Assembly (NCBI GenBank): GCA_027310665.1 | Contig: DAIDAJ010000117.1 | Location: forward strand, 1-40,031 | Length of the DNA: 40,031 nt | Reading direction: 5' to 3' | Source: Sideroxydans sp. | GTDB lineage: Bacteria > Pseudomonadota > Gammaproteobacteria > Burkholderiales > Gallionellaceae | Shown: positions 1 through 8,671 of the stretch, piece after piece | How the letters are laid out: each line of letters starts with the position of its first letter | How positions within the stretch are numbered: the stretch's first letter is position 1 | Notes under the pieces: model-generated | What the model saw: the letters and a program-made list of their open reading frames with translations, nothing else | What the model was told of the DNA's origin: nothing | Database searches by the model: none | Made by a program: the position numbers and the translations under genes

Positions 1-201
1 CATAGACCGCTGCTTGTCCTGAAGCTCACAGGAGCATCACCGCGGTTTCCTCCCTTGGTGCTTGTCAGACGCCTGCCCGCATAGGGTTGCGGTATCATCA
101 TGGCTACGTGTTTGAGGGCAGGCATCTGACAACCCTTAACAGGAACGGCCCTTCGAGGGTATCCTGCAATTATTGAGTTTCAGCAATGAAGAAGGGGCAG
201 T
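1..201. other. Hairpin-rich noncoding stretch, possible end of a mobile element
   Basis: No credible ORF is seen. The stretch folds well on paper. ACCGC (6-10) pairs with GCGGT (42-46) and encloses TCCTG (17-21)/CAGGA (29-33). A 17-bp arm at 62-78 pairs with 116-132 with one mismatch around a 37-nt loop. A small hairpin CCCTTCGAGGG lies near 150-160. Consecutive stems with a large loop, next to an AT-rich accessory gene, suggest the noncoding end of a mobile element (for example IS110/IS1111-like) or another structured RNA. The transposase, if any, would lie left of the window. The assignment is inference; only the inverted repeats are directly visible. Confidence 0.35.
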
Positions 202-1668
202 ATGAAGTGGATTGTGTGGGTTATTGCTGGCTGTTTTGTTCTGCTAGGAACAACGCATGCTGTGAGTTTTGACTGTAGCAAAGCAACTACGAAGATCGAG
301 AAGATCATCTGCAGCGATAGTGAACTTTCCAAACTTGACGATCAGCTAAGCTCAACCTACAAAACTTCCTTGCAAGAGGAGAGTGATGTCTATGCAATCC
401 GACATGGCCAAAAGGAGTGGATGAAAGCTCGCAATGCCTGTCAGGATGTTGCTTGCATTAAGCTGGCATATGAGAAGCGCATCACCGATTTAACTCTGAT
501 CTCTAATTCCCAGAATGCTGCAATTGACAGAGTAAGCCCCCTTCTTGGGGTTTGGAGCATTCCCCAGCCTAGTTATTTCGACGACATCAAGTTGGTAATT
601 CAACCTAAATGGATTGACTACGGTAGATGTGCACGAATGAATTACCTTGTCGTTTACCAAAAAGATGATTTATTTTTGCTTGATGTCCAAGCCCCCAGAT
701 CGTGCTTGCACATAGATCAAGAGGCAATGTTTCTTGCGCTGACTGTTTCCGGGGATAGGATGGTATTCAGGAGCTGCGAGTCAAATTCAACCTTCGAGAA
801 GCTGAAAGAAAATAGTAAAGATGTACTTAATTATTGCTCTCCACAAGTAGTACATAGGGACAGCAGTGAGCCAAGTATAGTTGACCGCCAATCTTTGGAG
901 GCAGAACACAAAGGCGGGTGTAAGAAGAAGGTATTATTGTCAGACGACCAGGCTGAGCTCTACAGGTCTATTGATTTTAATAAGACAGATTCAGCGCTAA
1001 AGCTCATTGAGAGCGGTATGAATGTCCAGTTCTTCGGGCCTTGGGAAAGCTCGCCTCTTGGGTTGGCGTTGGCACAAGGCAATCTAACGGTTATTAGGGC
1101 ATTACTAAAGGCCGGTGCTGATGCCCAACACACATACTGCGATAACATTTCACCGTTTGCATTAATTGATACAACTCCAAGTGGCAAACGTGATCAATTG
1201 CTAATTACTCAAGCGTTACTTGATGCACATGCTGATGCGAATAATCAATTTGGATATCCGTCCCCGCTGGAAAGTGCATTATGGACAAAAAAATATGATG
1301 TGGCGGATATCCTATTGCGAAATGGGGTAAATATTGATGGACTCGACAAGACAGGCGGAACACCGCTGACTGATGCCCTGAAGCTGCCTCTACGTGACGA
1401 GCAAGTTAGATATTTGCTTGACCATGGTGCGAATCCCAACGTTCGCAATAAAAAAGGCGAAACACCTTTATCCCTGTCCGTATCTATCCTTAGCACACCT
1501 ATAATTGTAAGACTGTTGATTGATCACGGCGCACGAGTTAATGACAAGGTTGACGGAAAAACGGCGCTCGAAATTGTCGAAGGACGCATGTCTAAAGAGG
1601 TTAATGCTGCCGATCAGTCAGTAATTGAGATGCTCAAGAAGGCTTCTGTATCACAACATACACCCTAA
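202..1668 (+). CDS. LprI-like (DUF1311) N-terminal domain fused to ankyrin repeats, secreted
   Basis: 488 aa. Residues 1-20 form a signal peptide (MKWIVWVIAGCFVLLGTTHA). Residues about 24-95 have the DUF1311/LprI pattern: FDCSKATTKIEKIICSD, then LSKLDDQLSSTYK, then QKEWMKARNAC with paired cysteines. LprI-type domains include periplasmic lysozyme inhibitors. Residues about 105-240 form an unrecognised cysteine-containing middle domain. Residues about 250-480 carry about five to six ankyrin repeats (for example LALAQGNLTVIRALLKAGAD and TPLSLSVSILSTPIIVRLLI). The product is probably periplasmic. A purine-rich GAAGGGGCAG precedes the ATG. Base composition is clearly more AT-rich than the GC-rich genes that follow, suggesting acquisition by transfer. 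A role as inhibitor or immunity protein is inference only. Confidence 0.85.
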   Translation: MKWIVWVIAGCFVLLGTTHAVSFDCSKATTKIEKIICSDSELSKLDDQLSSTYKTSLQEESDVYAIRHGQKEWMKARNACQDVACIKLAYEKRITDLTLISNSQNAAIDRVSPLLGVWSIPQPSYFDDIKLVIQPKWIDYGRCARMNYLVVYQKDDLFLLDVQAPRSCLHIDQEAMFLALTVSGDRMVFRSCESNSTFEKLKENSKDVLNYCSPQVVHRDSSEPSIVDRQSLEAEHKGGCKKKVLLSDDQAELYRSIDFNKTDSALKLIESGMNVQFFGPWESSPLGLALAQGNLTVIRALLKAGADAQHTYCDNISPFALIDTTPSGKRDQLLITQALLDAHADANNQFGYPSPLESALWTKKYDVADILLRNGVNIDGLDKTGGTPLTDALKLPLRDEQVRYLLDHGANPNVRNKKGETPLSLSVSILSTPIIVRLLIDHGARVNDKVDGKTALEIVEGRMSKEVNAADQSVIEMLKKASVSQHTP

Positions 1669-1744
1669 TTGAGTGCTCGTTAAAATCAAAGCAACGTCCG
1701 TTATCGGGGAGCTCGTATGACCGGTATGGGTTAGCAAGGGACCT

Positions 1745-2081
1745 TTAGTCGTCATCAAAACGCTGCCAGGCAGCGACCGCTTCTGCGTCGGAAGCGGACA
1801 TCATCCCGGCGTACATAGACATCCATTTCAGCAAACCGGGGATGTTTCTAATGGCCGGAAGCCGCCAGCCACGCTTGGCGCACCTGACTTTCGATAAATA
1901 GCCATAATTTGGAAAGTCTGGCGTATTCTTGGCCTTCCCTGTTCGCGAATAAATCGATCTGCAAATCAACCTGGATGGCCACTGCCTGATATTTACCCAG
2001 TCGGTATCGGTTTCGCGGATCGATCTCATGATTCGGACAGGAGGGGCGCATCTTGTATACTTCCCTTTCCATAAATCTCAT
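1745..2081 (-). pseudogene. Possible frameshifted small hypothetical gene
   Basis: Two overlapping minus-strand reading frames cover this stretch: 2081-1848 (77 aa, starting MRFMEREVYKMRPSC) and 2029-1745 (94 aa, ending AEAVAAWQRFDDD). Both look partly protein-like: the first in its N-terminal part (NRYRLGKYQAVAIQVDLQID), the second in its C-terminal part (LPAIRNIPGLLKWMSMYAG). This is what a single gene broken by a frameshift near 1850-1950 would look like. I recognise no family. Alternatively one of the two is an intact small gene, or neither is. It lies between the LprI-ankyrin gene and apeB, in the same accessory stretch. Confidence 0.3.
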
Positions 2082-2092
2082 CGTTACTCCCC

Positions 2093-3397
2093 ATGTCCGC
2101 GACCACCCAATCCCGAACTGCCGCTCATGAACTGATCGACTTCATTGACGCAAGCCCCAGTCCCTGGCATGCAGTGGCGAGCGCCGAGGCGCGCCTGCGG
2201 GCCCATGGTTTCACCAGGCTTGAAGAAAGTGATCGATGGCAACTTGCGGCTAATGGACGCTATTACGTCGTGCGTGGCGGTGCATCGATGATTGCATTCG
2301 TGCTGGGCAGCCAGCCCATGGCCGAAGCCGGTTTTCGCATCGTCGGCGCCCATACTGATTCGCCCGGCCTCAGGCTCAAGCCGAAGGCGGCCATGAGCGG
2401 CGACGGTATCTCGCGGCTCGGCGTCGAGGTGTACGGCGGACCGATATTGGCGACGTTCACCGACCGGGACCTGAGTCTGGCCGGCCGTGTCGTGTTGCGC
2501 ACGGCCGAGAATCAGGAAACGCGGTTGCTGCGCTTCGAGCAACCACTGGTGCGGCTTCCCAATCTGGCCATACATATGAACCGTGAGGTGAACGAGCAAG
2601 GCTTGAAGCTCAACAAGCAAACAGAATTGCCCCTGATCCTGGGCCTGATGAGCGAAGGCGATAATGCCGAAACGCAATTGCGCAAGCTCCTGGCTGACGC
2701 TGTGCAGGGCGATGCGGCGGATCTGCTGAGCTGGGAATTGACAGTTTATGACGTGCAAAAAGGCTGCCTGTGGGGAGCAAACAACGAGTTTATTGCCGAT
2801 AGCCAATTGGACAACCTTGCATCCACGCACGCCGGACTCTCTGCGCTGATTGGGACGAAACAGCCTGATGCCACCTGTGTGGCGGCCTTCTTCGATCACG
2901 AGGAGGTAGGTAGCGAGAGCGCCACCGGGGCAGGCGGCAGTTTCGTGATGGATGCGCTGCACCGCATCAGCCTCCAGACTGGATTGGATGAAGAGGATAG
3001 ACGACGTGCTGTTGCGCGCAGTTTCTTCATCAGCGCTGACATGGCACATGCCTACAATCCGAACTTCCCTGGAGCCTACGAACCTGGGCATAAAGTGGCG
3101 GTGAATGGCGGCCCGGTCATCAAGACCAACGTGAACCAGCGCTACACCACCAATGCCGAGACTGCGGCACGTTTCATGAAGCTTTGCGAAAAGGCAGGCG
3201 TGCCGTACCAGCAGTATGCGCATCGTAGCGACCTGGGTTGCGGCAGTACCATCGGTCCGATGATCGCGGCCCAGTTGGGCGTCGCAAGTGTGGACGTTGG
3301 TTCGCCAATGTGGGCGATGCACAGCGCGCGCGAAAGCGCCGGAGTTCATGATCACGCCTATATGATTGCGGCCCTGACAGCGGCTTTCGGAAGTTGA
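2093..3397 (+). CDS. apeB: M18 family aminopeptidase
   Basis: 434 aa, the usual length for bacterial M18 (aspartyl aminopeptidase-like) enzymes, which are cytoplasmic dinuclear zinc exopeptidases removing N-terminal residues from peptides. Visible family hallmarks are an N-terminal FIDASPSPWHAV, GAHTDSPGLRLKP (metal-ligand His87 region), the FFDHEEVGSES segment with the catalytic and metal-binding acidic pair, FISADMAHA, and a C-terminal SPMWAMHSARESAG. No signal peptide. The ATG at 2093 has no strong Shine-Dalgarno sequence, but no better start exists and the family motif begins soon after it. It appears monocistronic and is convergent with the small membrane-protein gene at 3446-3748. Confidence 0.95.
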   Translation: MSATTQSRTAAHELIDFIDASPSPWHAVASAEARLRAHGFTRLEESDRWQLAANGRYYVVRGGASMIAFVLGSQPMAEAGFRIVGAHTDSPGLRLKPKAAMSGDGISRLGVEVYGGPILATFTDRDLSLAGRVVLRTAENQETRLLRFEQPLVRLPNLAIHMNREVNEQGLKLNKQTELPLILGLMSEGDNAETQLRKLLADAVQGDAADLLSWELTVYDVQKGCLWGANNEFIADSQLDNLASTHAGLSALIGTKQPDATCVAAFFDHEEVGSESATGAGGSFVMDALHRISLQTGLDEEDRRRAVARSFFISADMAHAYNPNFPGAYEPGHKVAVNGGPVIKTNVNQRYTTNAETAARFMKLCEKAGVPYQQYAHRSDLGCGSTIGPMIAAQLGVASVDVGSPMWAMHSARESAGVHDHAYMIAALTAAFGS

Positions 3398-3445
3398 AAC
3401 AGCGATCGGCCGGATTGCTGCAGGCGACGTCCGGACAGATGCGTC

Positions 3446-3748
3446 CTAACCGATGATCCCGATCAGACCCTGCCGTATCTCCCGGATGACCGATGTTGAA
3501 AAATGAGGGTCGACCTTATCAAGGGCCATCACGACCAGCGATCCGACTATCAAGGGCTGAACGAAAATGAGCGCGAGTACGGCAAAGGTGGAAAGGAAGA
3601 GCCGTATGTATTTCCCGGAACGATAATAATCCCTCAGTCGGGTCAGGATGGCGACGATGCGTTTGCGCATCAACATGACCTCGCTGACCATCAGGAAAAA
3701 CGCCAGGACGAAACCGGCCATGATCGCGATATAGAGCTCTATGTTCAT
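3446..3748 (-). CDS. Small membrane protein of unknown function
   Basis: 100 aa. Two hydrophobic segments are visible, residues about 4-25 (IAIMAGFVLAFFLMVSEVML) and 50-77 (LFLSTFAVLALIFVQPLIVG), separated by a basic stretch (MRKRIVAILTRLRDYYRSGKY). This suggests two transmembrane helices with a positively charged cytoplasmic loop and both termini outside. A good ribosome-binding site, AAAGGAAATC, precedes the ATG on the minus strand, which supports a real gene. I do not recognise the family. It lies alone between apeB (convergent) and the divergent two-component operon. Confidence 0.7.
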   Translation of the reverse strand: MNIELYIAIMAGFVLAFFLMVSEVMLMRKRIVAILTRLRDYYRSGKYIRLFLSTFAVLALIFVQPLIVGSLVVMALDKVDPHFSTSVIREIRQGLIGIIG

Positions 3749-3934
3749 GATTTCCTTTCGGGGCGCATGGCTGTAATTGCGCGTTCGCTATAACAGCCGC
3801 CAGCCGGTTCAATTATCCACAGGAGCCTCAGCACGACGAAATCCCCACGATTTCCGCCCGGCGGCTGCAATTGTTCCATACGGCGCACGCTAGCCCCATA
3901 TCTCCTGTTTGTCATATTTCAGAAACATTCCATG

Positions 3935-3951
3935 CTTAACATTACCGTAAT
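3935..3951 (+). promoter_or_regulatory. Degenerate PmrA-type direct repeat upstream of TCS1
   Basis: CTTAAC-ATTAC-CGTAAT matches the PmrA/BasR box YTTAAK-N5-YTTAAK at 10 of 12 positions with the right 5-bp spacer, and lies 107 bp ahead of the first response-regulator start. It is the only suggestive element I see in the 310-base gap 3749-4058; a TTGTCA at 3909-3914 might be a -35, but no good -10 follows it. Autoregulation of TCS1 is an inference. One site this degenerate could be chance; it gains weight from the exact copies at 13790 and 19371. Confidence 0.3.
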
Positions 3952-4058
3952 AAATTCCGGGGATGGCATTTTGCTTCGAATCTCGAACGGCAGGTGATCT
4001 CCCCGGCGTTTCCGCCAAATGAAACAAGTGGCCAATCGCCGGCCGGGTTCAAGAAAAA

Positions 4059-4766
4059 ATGTTGCAACATGCAAGCGGATCTCCAGGTGCAAACGCCGCC
4101 AAGTCTATCCTGCTGATCGAAGACGATCCGATGATAGGCCAGAGCCTGATCCGGGCACTGAACGATATTGGCATGAAGGTCGACTGGGCACGGGACGGCA
4201 TCAAGGGGCAGGCGCTGATCGCGTCGGGGGGCCATGAGCTTGTCCTGCTCGACCTGGGGCTGCCCGGAAAGTCGGGCATGGATGTTTTGAGGGCGATGCG
4301 TGCCTGTGGAGATCGCACTCCCCTGTTCATCATTACCGCAAGAGATGAAATCGACGACCGGGTGATCGGCCTCGACGAAGGAGCCGACGATTACCTGGTC
4401 AAGCCGTTCGGAGTCAAGGAACTGGTGGCCAGGATACTCGGCGTTCTGAGGCGAAGCGGCAACAACACGCAGACATTGCTGGGCAGCGCGGAGATCACGA
4501 TAAACACGACGACCAAGGAAGCGACTTACCGCGGGAAGACCCACTTGCTGTCGGCGCGAGAATTCGCGCTGCTGCACGCGCTCATCGAATATCCGGGAAT
4601 GATCCTGTCACGCAGCCAGATCGAGGAACGCTTGTATGGCTGGAACGAGGACGTGGAAAGCAACGTCGTCGAAGTGCTGATCCACGCGGTGCGGAAAAAG
4701 TTCGACAACGAGATCATCCGCAACGTGCGCGGCATCGGCTGGATGGTGACCAAGCACACGCCATGA
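4059..4766 (+). CDS. OmpR/PmrA-family response regulator (TCS1)
   Basis: 235 aa cytoplasmic transcription factor. The receiver domain (about residues 17-130) starts SILLIEDDPMIGQSL, with the acidic pocket EDD, phospho-acceptor Asp65 in LLDLGLPGKSG, the conserved Thr in FIITARDE and Lys in DDYLVKPFG. The C-terminal winged helix (about 145-232) has LSAREFALLHALIEYPGMIL and SNVVEVLIHAVRKKF, typical of OmpR/QseB/PmrA proteins. It has about 14 extra N-terminal residues relative to the second regulator in this window; AAGAAAAA is a weak Shine-Dalgarno for the ATG. Its stop overlaps the kinase start by 4 bp (ATGA), so the pair is translationally coupled. Confidence 0.95.
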   Translation: MLQHASGSPGANAAKSILLIEDDPMIGQSLIRALNDIGMKVDWARDGIKGQALIASGGHELVLLDLGLPGKSGMDVLRAMRACGDRTPLFIITARDEIDDRVIGLDEGADDYLVKPFGVKELVARILGVLRRSGNNTQTLLGSAEITINTTTKEATYRGKTHLLSAREFALLHALIEYPGMILSRSQIEERLYGWNEDVESNVVEVLIHAVRKKFDNEIIRNVRGIGWMVTKHTP

Positions 4767-6085
4767 TCTCACTGAAACGACAACTTATCGTCTGGGCGCT
4801 CGGGCTTTTCACGGTGGTGGGATTGCTGGCCGGGGGGATCTCCTATCTGCTCGCGCTGCAGGATGCCAACGTGCTGCTCGACCACCAGCTGCTCCTGGTT
4901 GCCGGGAGTATCGACGAGGGTTCCCAGTTGCCCGCGATGCAGGCCAAATTCCTCGGCGAAAGCAGGGAAGAGCAGGAATCCGATTTCGTGATCCAGGTCT
5001 GGTATGGAAGCGAAAAGGTGCGTTCCTCCCACCCGGACTTCGACCTGGCGGAAGGGACTGGCACGGGTTATTCGAATATGTCGCTGCACGGCCAACGATG
5101 GAGGGTGTACACCGCCGTGTACCCGGATCGCACGGTGCAGGTTTCACAATCGCACGAGGTTCGCCGCAAGATCGCCACCAGTGCGGCATTGCGCGCTTTG
5201 CTCCCCATTGCAGGGTTGTACCCGTTGTCGTGGATACTGGTCGTGTTCGGGGTCAGCCGTATCTTCAAGCCACTGGCCGAGGTTGCCAAGGCGGCGACGC
5301 AGCGCGATGCCTCCAGCCTCGATCCGCTCCCGATGGAACATATTCCGGCAGAAGTCGCGCCTCTGATTACCGAAATGAACGGCCTGATCCGGCGCGTCAG
5401 GGAAACGATAGATGCACAGCGCCATTTCATGCTGGATGCCGCGCATGAACTGCGCACCCCGCTTGCCGCGCTTCAATTGCAGATCGAGAACCTGTCCCAG
5501 AGTCGCTCGCAGGACGATCTTGAAGTGCGGATCGCAGAATTGAAATCGGGCATACAGCGTGCCTCGCATCTGGTCGGGCAATTGCTGCACATGGCCCGCT
5601 ACGGGGCCGAAAAGCAGACGATCCGGGCCGATCTGGATCTGGGGAAACTTGTGAAGTCCTGTATCGCCGACTTCATTCCCATTGCCGAAAAGCGCCGCAT
5701 CGATCTCGGCATGATCCACGATGAACCTGCGGTGATACGGGCAAATGCGGGCGATCTTCGCATCCTGTTCAACAACCTTCTGGACAATGCCATTCGCTAC
5801 ACGCCGGAAGGGGGGCGGATCGACGTCAGCGTTGCCGTGGCGAACCAGAGGGCAAGCGTCGAGATACTGGATAACGGCCCCGGGATTCCTGAGGAACTGC
5901 TGCCGCGCGTGTTCGACCGCTTCTTCCGGGTCGGCGGCCACGAGATCGAAGGCAGCGGCATCGGGCTGGCCATCGTGAATGCGATTGCGAGTCAGGAGTC
6001 CGCGGAGATCAGGTTAAGCAACAGGCAGGACAGGAGCGGCCTGCTTGCGAAAGTCTCTTTCAGCCTGCCCGTGATGCCCGCCTGA
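4763..6085 (+). CDS. QseC/PmrB-type sensor histidine kinase (TCS1)
   Basis: 440 aa inner-membrane kinase. TM1 is at about residues 10-32 and TM2 at about 148-170. The periplasmic part between them resembles the 2CSK_N sensor domain of QseC-like kinases (LDHQLLLVAGSI, FVIQVWYGSEKVRSS). A HAMP-like linker is followed by the H-box DAAHELRTPLAALQLQ with phospho-acceptor His228, the N-box NLLDNAIRYTPEGG, the G1 box DNGPGIPEE, the F-box DRFFRVGG and the G2 box GSGIGLAIVNA. All catalytic boxes are intact. It is cotranscribed with the regulator at 4059 and is a clear paralogue of the kinase at 20435, which has the same length and the same His position. The ligand is unknown. Confidence 0.95.
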   Translation: MISLKRQLIVWALGLFTVVGLLAGGISYLLALQDANVLLDHQLLLVAGSIDEGSQLPAMQAKFLGESREEQESDFVIQVWYGSEKVRSSHPDFDLAEGTGTGYSNMSLHGQRWRVYTAVYPDRTVQVSQSHEVRRKIATSAALRALLPIAGLYPLSWILVVFGVSRIFKPLAEVAKAATQRDASSLDPLPMEHIPAEVAPLITEMNGLIRRVRETIDAQRHFMLDAAHELRTPLAALQLQIENLSQSRSQDDLEVRIAELKSGIQRASHLVGQLLHMARYGAEKQTIRADLDLGKLVKSCIADFIPIAEKRRIDLGMIHDEPAVIRANAGDLRILFNNLLDNAIRYTPEGGRIDVSVAVANQRASVEILDNGPGIPEELLPRVFDRFFRVGGHEIEGSGIGLAIVNAIASQESAEIRLSNRQDRSGLLAKVSFSLPVMPA

Positions 6086-6098
6086 CCGGACGGACTAT

Positions 6099-6229
6099 GG
6101 AAACGCCGATTAAGCCCGTTCGCCCTGAGCTTGTCGAAGGGCAGAGTCCGCAATCTGCTTGATTGTGCGTCGTCGTCCATTCATGGTTCGACAAGCTCAC
6201 CACGAACGGAGGACTTAATCGGCGTTTCC
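6099..6229. repeat. REP-like palindrome, copy 1, nested in a longer inverted repeat
   Basis: The core arms CCGTTCGCCCTGAGCTTGTC (from 6116) and GACAAGCTCACCACGAACGG (to 6209) form the REP-like element. It is enclosed by 16-bp perfect outer arms, GGAAACGCCGATTAAG at 6099-6114 and its reverse complement at 6214-6229. The whole could fold into a long hairpin after the TCS1 stop at 6085 and may act as a terminator insulating TCS1 from the receptor operon. The outer-arm sequence GACTTAATCGGCG recurs at 13761-13773 without the core. Confidence 0.85.
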
Positions 6230-6312
6230 CTAAATAAAAAATAAAGCACTTCAGCCGCTTGTGCGGAATCTTTCGACCGGATTACCGACAATTAAGGAAA
6301 GTGTCATAAATA

Positions 6313-6329
6313 TTTCACCTTGATTTAAG
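6313..6329 (+). promoter_or_regulatory. Weak PmrA-like half-site upstream of the TonB-receptor operon
   Basis: TTTAAG (6324-6329) is one good half-site; the partner 11 bp upstream, TTTCAC (6313-6318), is poor. The ten bases TTAAGTCTGC at 6325-6334 are identical to those at the second half-site ahead of the RND operon (13802-13811), and the distance to the start codon is similar (about 95-100 bp). This hints at shared control by one of the two OmpR-type regulators. The remaining gap from 6230 to 6421 is AT-rich and probably holds the promoter; I cannot define -10/-35 boxes with confidence. Confidence 0.25.
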
Positions 6330-6421
6330 TCTGCCTGCGTACTTTGCGCCCTCGCCAAGTCAGCCGTTGAGCAACTGCTTGATGCAAGCGCCGATTTAAT
6401 ACAATTTTTCAGGAGGAAGAG

Positions 6422-8614
6422 ATGCAAGTCAGATTTGAATTCAAGATGAAACACCTCACGCATTTGATATTGTGTGCAGCACTGGCAACCGCCGCGCAAG
6501 GATCTTTCGCCGACGACGTTGTCGATCTGGGTACAGTGCAGAATACTGCAGGCGCCGACGATTCCGCGAAAGCCAAGGATACCGCATCCTATCAGGCGCC
6601 GACAAAAGGCTCCCTGGTTGCGACCCAGCCTCAGTCCGTGATCAGCCAGCATTACATCCAGGAAAACGCCGCGCCAAGTTCCAACTATTCCGACATCGTC
6701 AATATCGCGCCCAGCGTGTTCAGCGTCGATCCCAACGGCCCCGGCCTGATGGAAACCCAGAGCCTGACCATGCGCGGCTTCCAGAACGGACAATATAACG
6801 TCACCTTCGACGGGATTCCCTGGGGCGACTCTAACGATTTCACGCAACACACCACGTCCTATTTCATGCAGCAGGACATCGGCAATGTCGTCGTCGATCG
6901 CGGTCCGGGCGATGCCAGCAATATCGGCAATGCCACGTTCGGCGGCACGATTGCCGTCAATTCCAAGGACCCGATGCAGGAAGCGAACACCAATCTCTAC
7001 GCCTCCCTCGGCAGTTTCAATACACGCCTGTTCGGCGCTCAGCTGGATACCGGCGTCTTGAAGAACGACGGCGATGCCAGTGCGTTCGTTGATTACAAGA
7101 ATCTGACTTCGGACGGCTATTTGACCAATGCCGGCCAACGCCGCGAAAACATCTTCTTCAAATACTCCAGGCCAATCTCGGACAATACGGTACTGACCTT
7201 TGTGACGATGCAGAACAAGCTGCACCAGAACGTGGCCCTGGGTACGACCGCGGCCAACATTCAGAAATACGGACCGAATTTCGGGCTGAACAACGATCCG
7301 ACCAGCCAGGCATACTTCGGATACAACTACGACAACATCACTTCCGACTTCGAATACCTCGACCTGAAATCCCAGCAGGGCGATCTGACGATAGACAACA
7401 AGCTCTACACCTATGCTTATTATCACGATGGCTTCAACGGATTGGATCCGGGTCTTGGTGCGCCGAACGGCACGACTTACGGCCCGAACAATGTACCCGG
7501 ACAGATGATGACCATGAACTACCGGTCTGTCGGCGACATGTTGCGCATGTCCCAGGCGATGGGGGCAGGCAAGCTGGATTTCGGGGCATGGGTCGATTAC
7601 CAGACCAACAACCGTTGGCAGAAGGAAGTCGACTTTTCGCTGGGCCAGGCGATCAACCCGGCGGGCGGAGGCGTGAACGGCATAGACCGGAACATGACCG
7701 ACACCCTGACGACCATCCAGCCCTATGTGCAATATGAGTGGAAAGCATCCGACGCGCTGACCGTGACGCCGGGCCTGAAGTATGTATCCTTCAACCGCAC
7801 CATCGATGCAACGGTGAACCAGGGAGCAACCGGTGCTCCGTTGAGTTCTTCGCAGACCTGGACCAAAGCGTTGCCCACATTGACCGCCCATTACATGATT
7901 CAGCCGGAGTGGTCGGCTTATGCACAATATGCCCAGGGCATGCTGGCACCGAACATCAACGCGTTCTATCCGGCCAAAGGCACGACAGCGACGATTCCTT
8001 CGCAACTGTCTCCCGAGCAATCGACGAACTACCAGCTCGGCACGACCTGGGCCAGCAAGCGCCTGACCCTGTCGGGTGATGTCTATGTGGTCGACTTCTC
8101 CAACCAGAACACCGGTACGCCTTGCGGCATCTACACCTGCTATAACAATACGGGTGGAGTGAAGTACAACGGCGTCGAAGGCGAAGGCACTTATGTCCTG
8201 GGCTCGGGAATGAGTTTCTACGGCAACTATGCCATCAACAACTACTCGATGAGCACCGCTGGCTCGGTATTGCAGAATGTGCCCAAGGACACCGCGACCG
8301 CAGGCCTGATCTACAACCAGGGGCCGGCTTACGCTTCCCTGATCGCGAAGGAGGTCGGGCAGCGCTATAGCGGCGTGGATGCAAACAACAATGCAATCCC
8401 GTTTGCGAGCTACACCATCGTGAATTTCGCTTCCAGCTACACATTCAGCAAGGATGACGGCTTGGGCAAAAACACCAAGGTGGGATTCCAGATCAACAAC
8501 CTGTTGAACAAAAATAATATCTTCGCATCGTTTGCCAATGATGCAAACGGCAACCCGATGTTCTACGCAGTACCGACGCGCAGCTTCATGGTGTCGCTGT
8601 CGGCCGATATGTAG
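6422..8614 (+). CDS. TonB-dependent outer-membrane receptor
   Basis: 730 aa. A signal peptide (LTHLILCAALATAAQGSFAD) is followed by a TonB-box-like stretch (VVDLGTVQN) and the plug domain, about residues 60-185: SNYSDIVNIAPSVFSVDPNG, LTMRGFQNGQYNVTFDGIPW, VVDRGPGDASNIGNATFGG. A roughly 540-residue beta-barrel rich in aromatic/Gly strands ends in an aromatic-containing strand (PTRSFMVSLSADM). A strong ribosome-binding site (AGGAGGAAGAG) supports ATG 6422; ATG 6446 is an alternative giving a more conventional signal peptide. Genes for ExbB, ExbD and TonB follow directly, so it has its own energising complex. The ligand cannot be read from sequence; a metal chelate or organophosphate would fit the neighbours (inference). 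Confidence 0.93.
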   Translation: MQVRFEFKMKHLTHLILCAALATAAQGSFADDVVDLGTVQNTAGADDSAKAKDTASYQAPTKGSLVATQPQSVISQHYIQENAAPSSNYSDIVNIAPSVFSVDPNGPGLMETQSLTMRGFQNGQYNVTFDGIPWGDSNDFTQHTTSYFMQQDIGNVVVDRGPGDASNIGNATFGGTIAVNSKDPMQEANTNLYASLGSFNTRLFGAQLDTGVLKNDGDASAFVDYKNLTSDGYLTNAGQRRENIFFKYSRPISDNTVLTFVTMQNKLHQNVALGTTAANIQKYGPNFGLNNDPTSQAYFGYNYDNITSDFEYLDLKSQQGDLTIDNKLYTYAYYHDGFNGLDPGLGAPNGTTYGPNNVPGQMMTMNYRSVGDMLRMSQAMGAGKLDFGAWVDYQTNNRWQKEVDFSLGQAINPAGGGVNGIDRNMTDTLTTIQPYVQYEWKASDALTVTPGLKYVSFNRTIDATVNQGATGAPLSSSQTWTKALPTLTAHYMIQPEWSAYAQYAQGMLAPNINAFYPAKGTTATIPSQLSPEQSTNYQLGTTWASKRLTLSGDVYVVDFSNQNTGTPCGIYTCYNNTGGVKYNGVEGEGTYVLGSGMSFYGNYAINNYSMSTAGSVLQNVPKDTATAGLIYNQGPAYASLIAKEVGQRYSGVDANNNAIPFASYTIVNFASSYTFSKDDGLGKNTKVGFQINNLLNKNNIFASFANDANGNPMFYAVPTRSFMVSLSADM

Positions 8615-8671
8615 TTTCCGACCAACCAAGCCATGGGGAAGCTCGTCTCCCCCATTACCAATTTAGAGATC

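Noticed and set aside
62-132. Inverted repeat considered as an integron attC site
   Set aside because: The expected terminal RYYYAAC/GTTRRRY simple-site consensus is not present at the arm ends.
6251-8629. 792-aa minus-strand ORF opposite the TonB receptor
   Set aside because: Antisense shadow; the plus strand encodes a complete receptor with signal peptide and ribosome-binding site.
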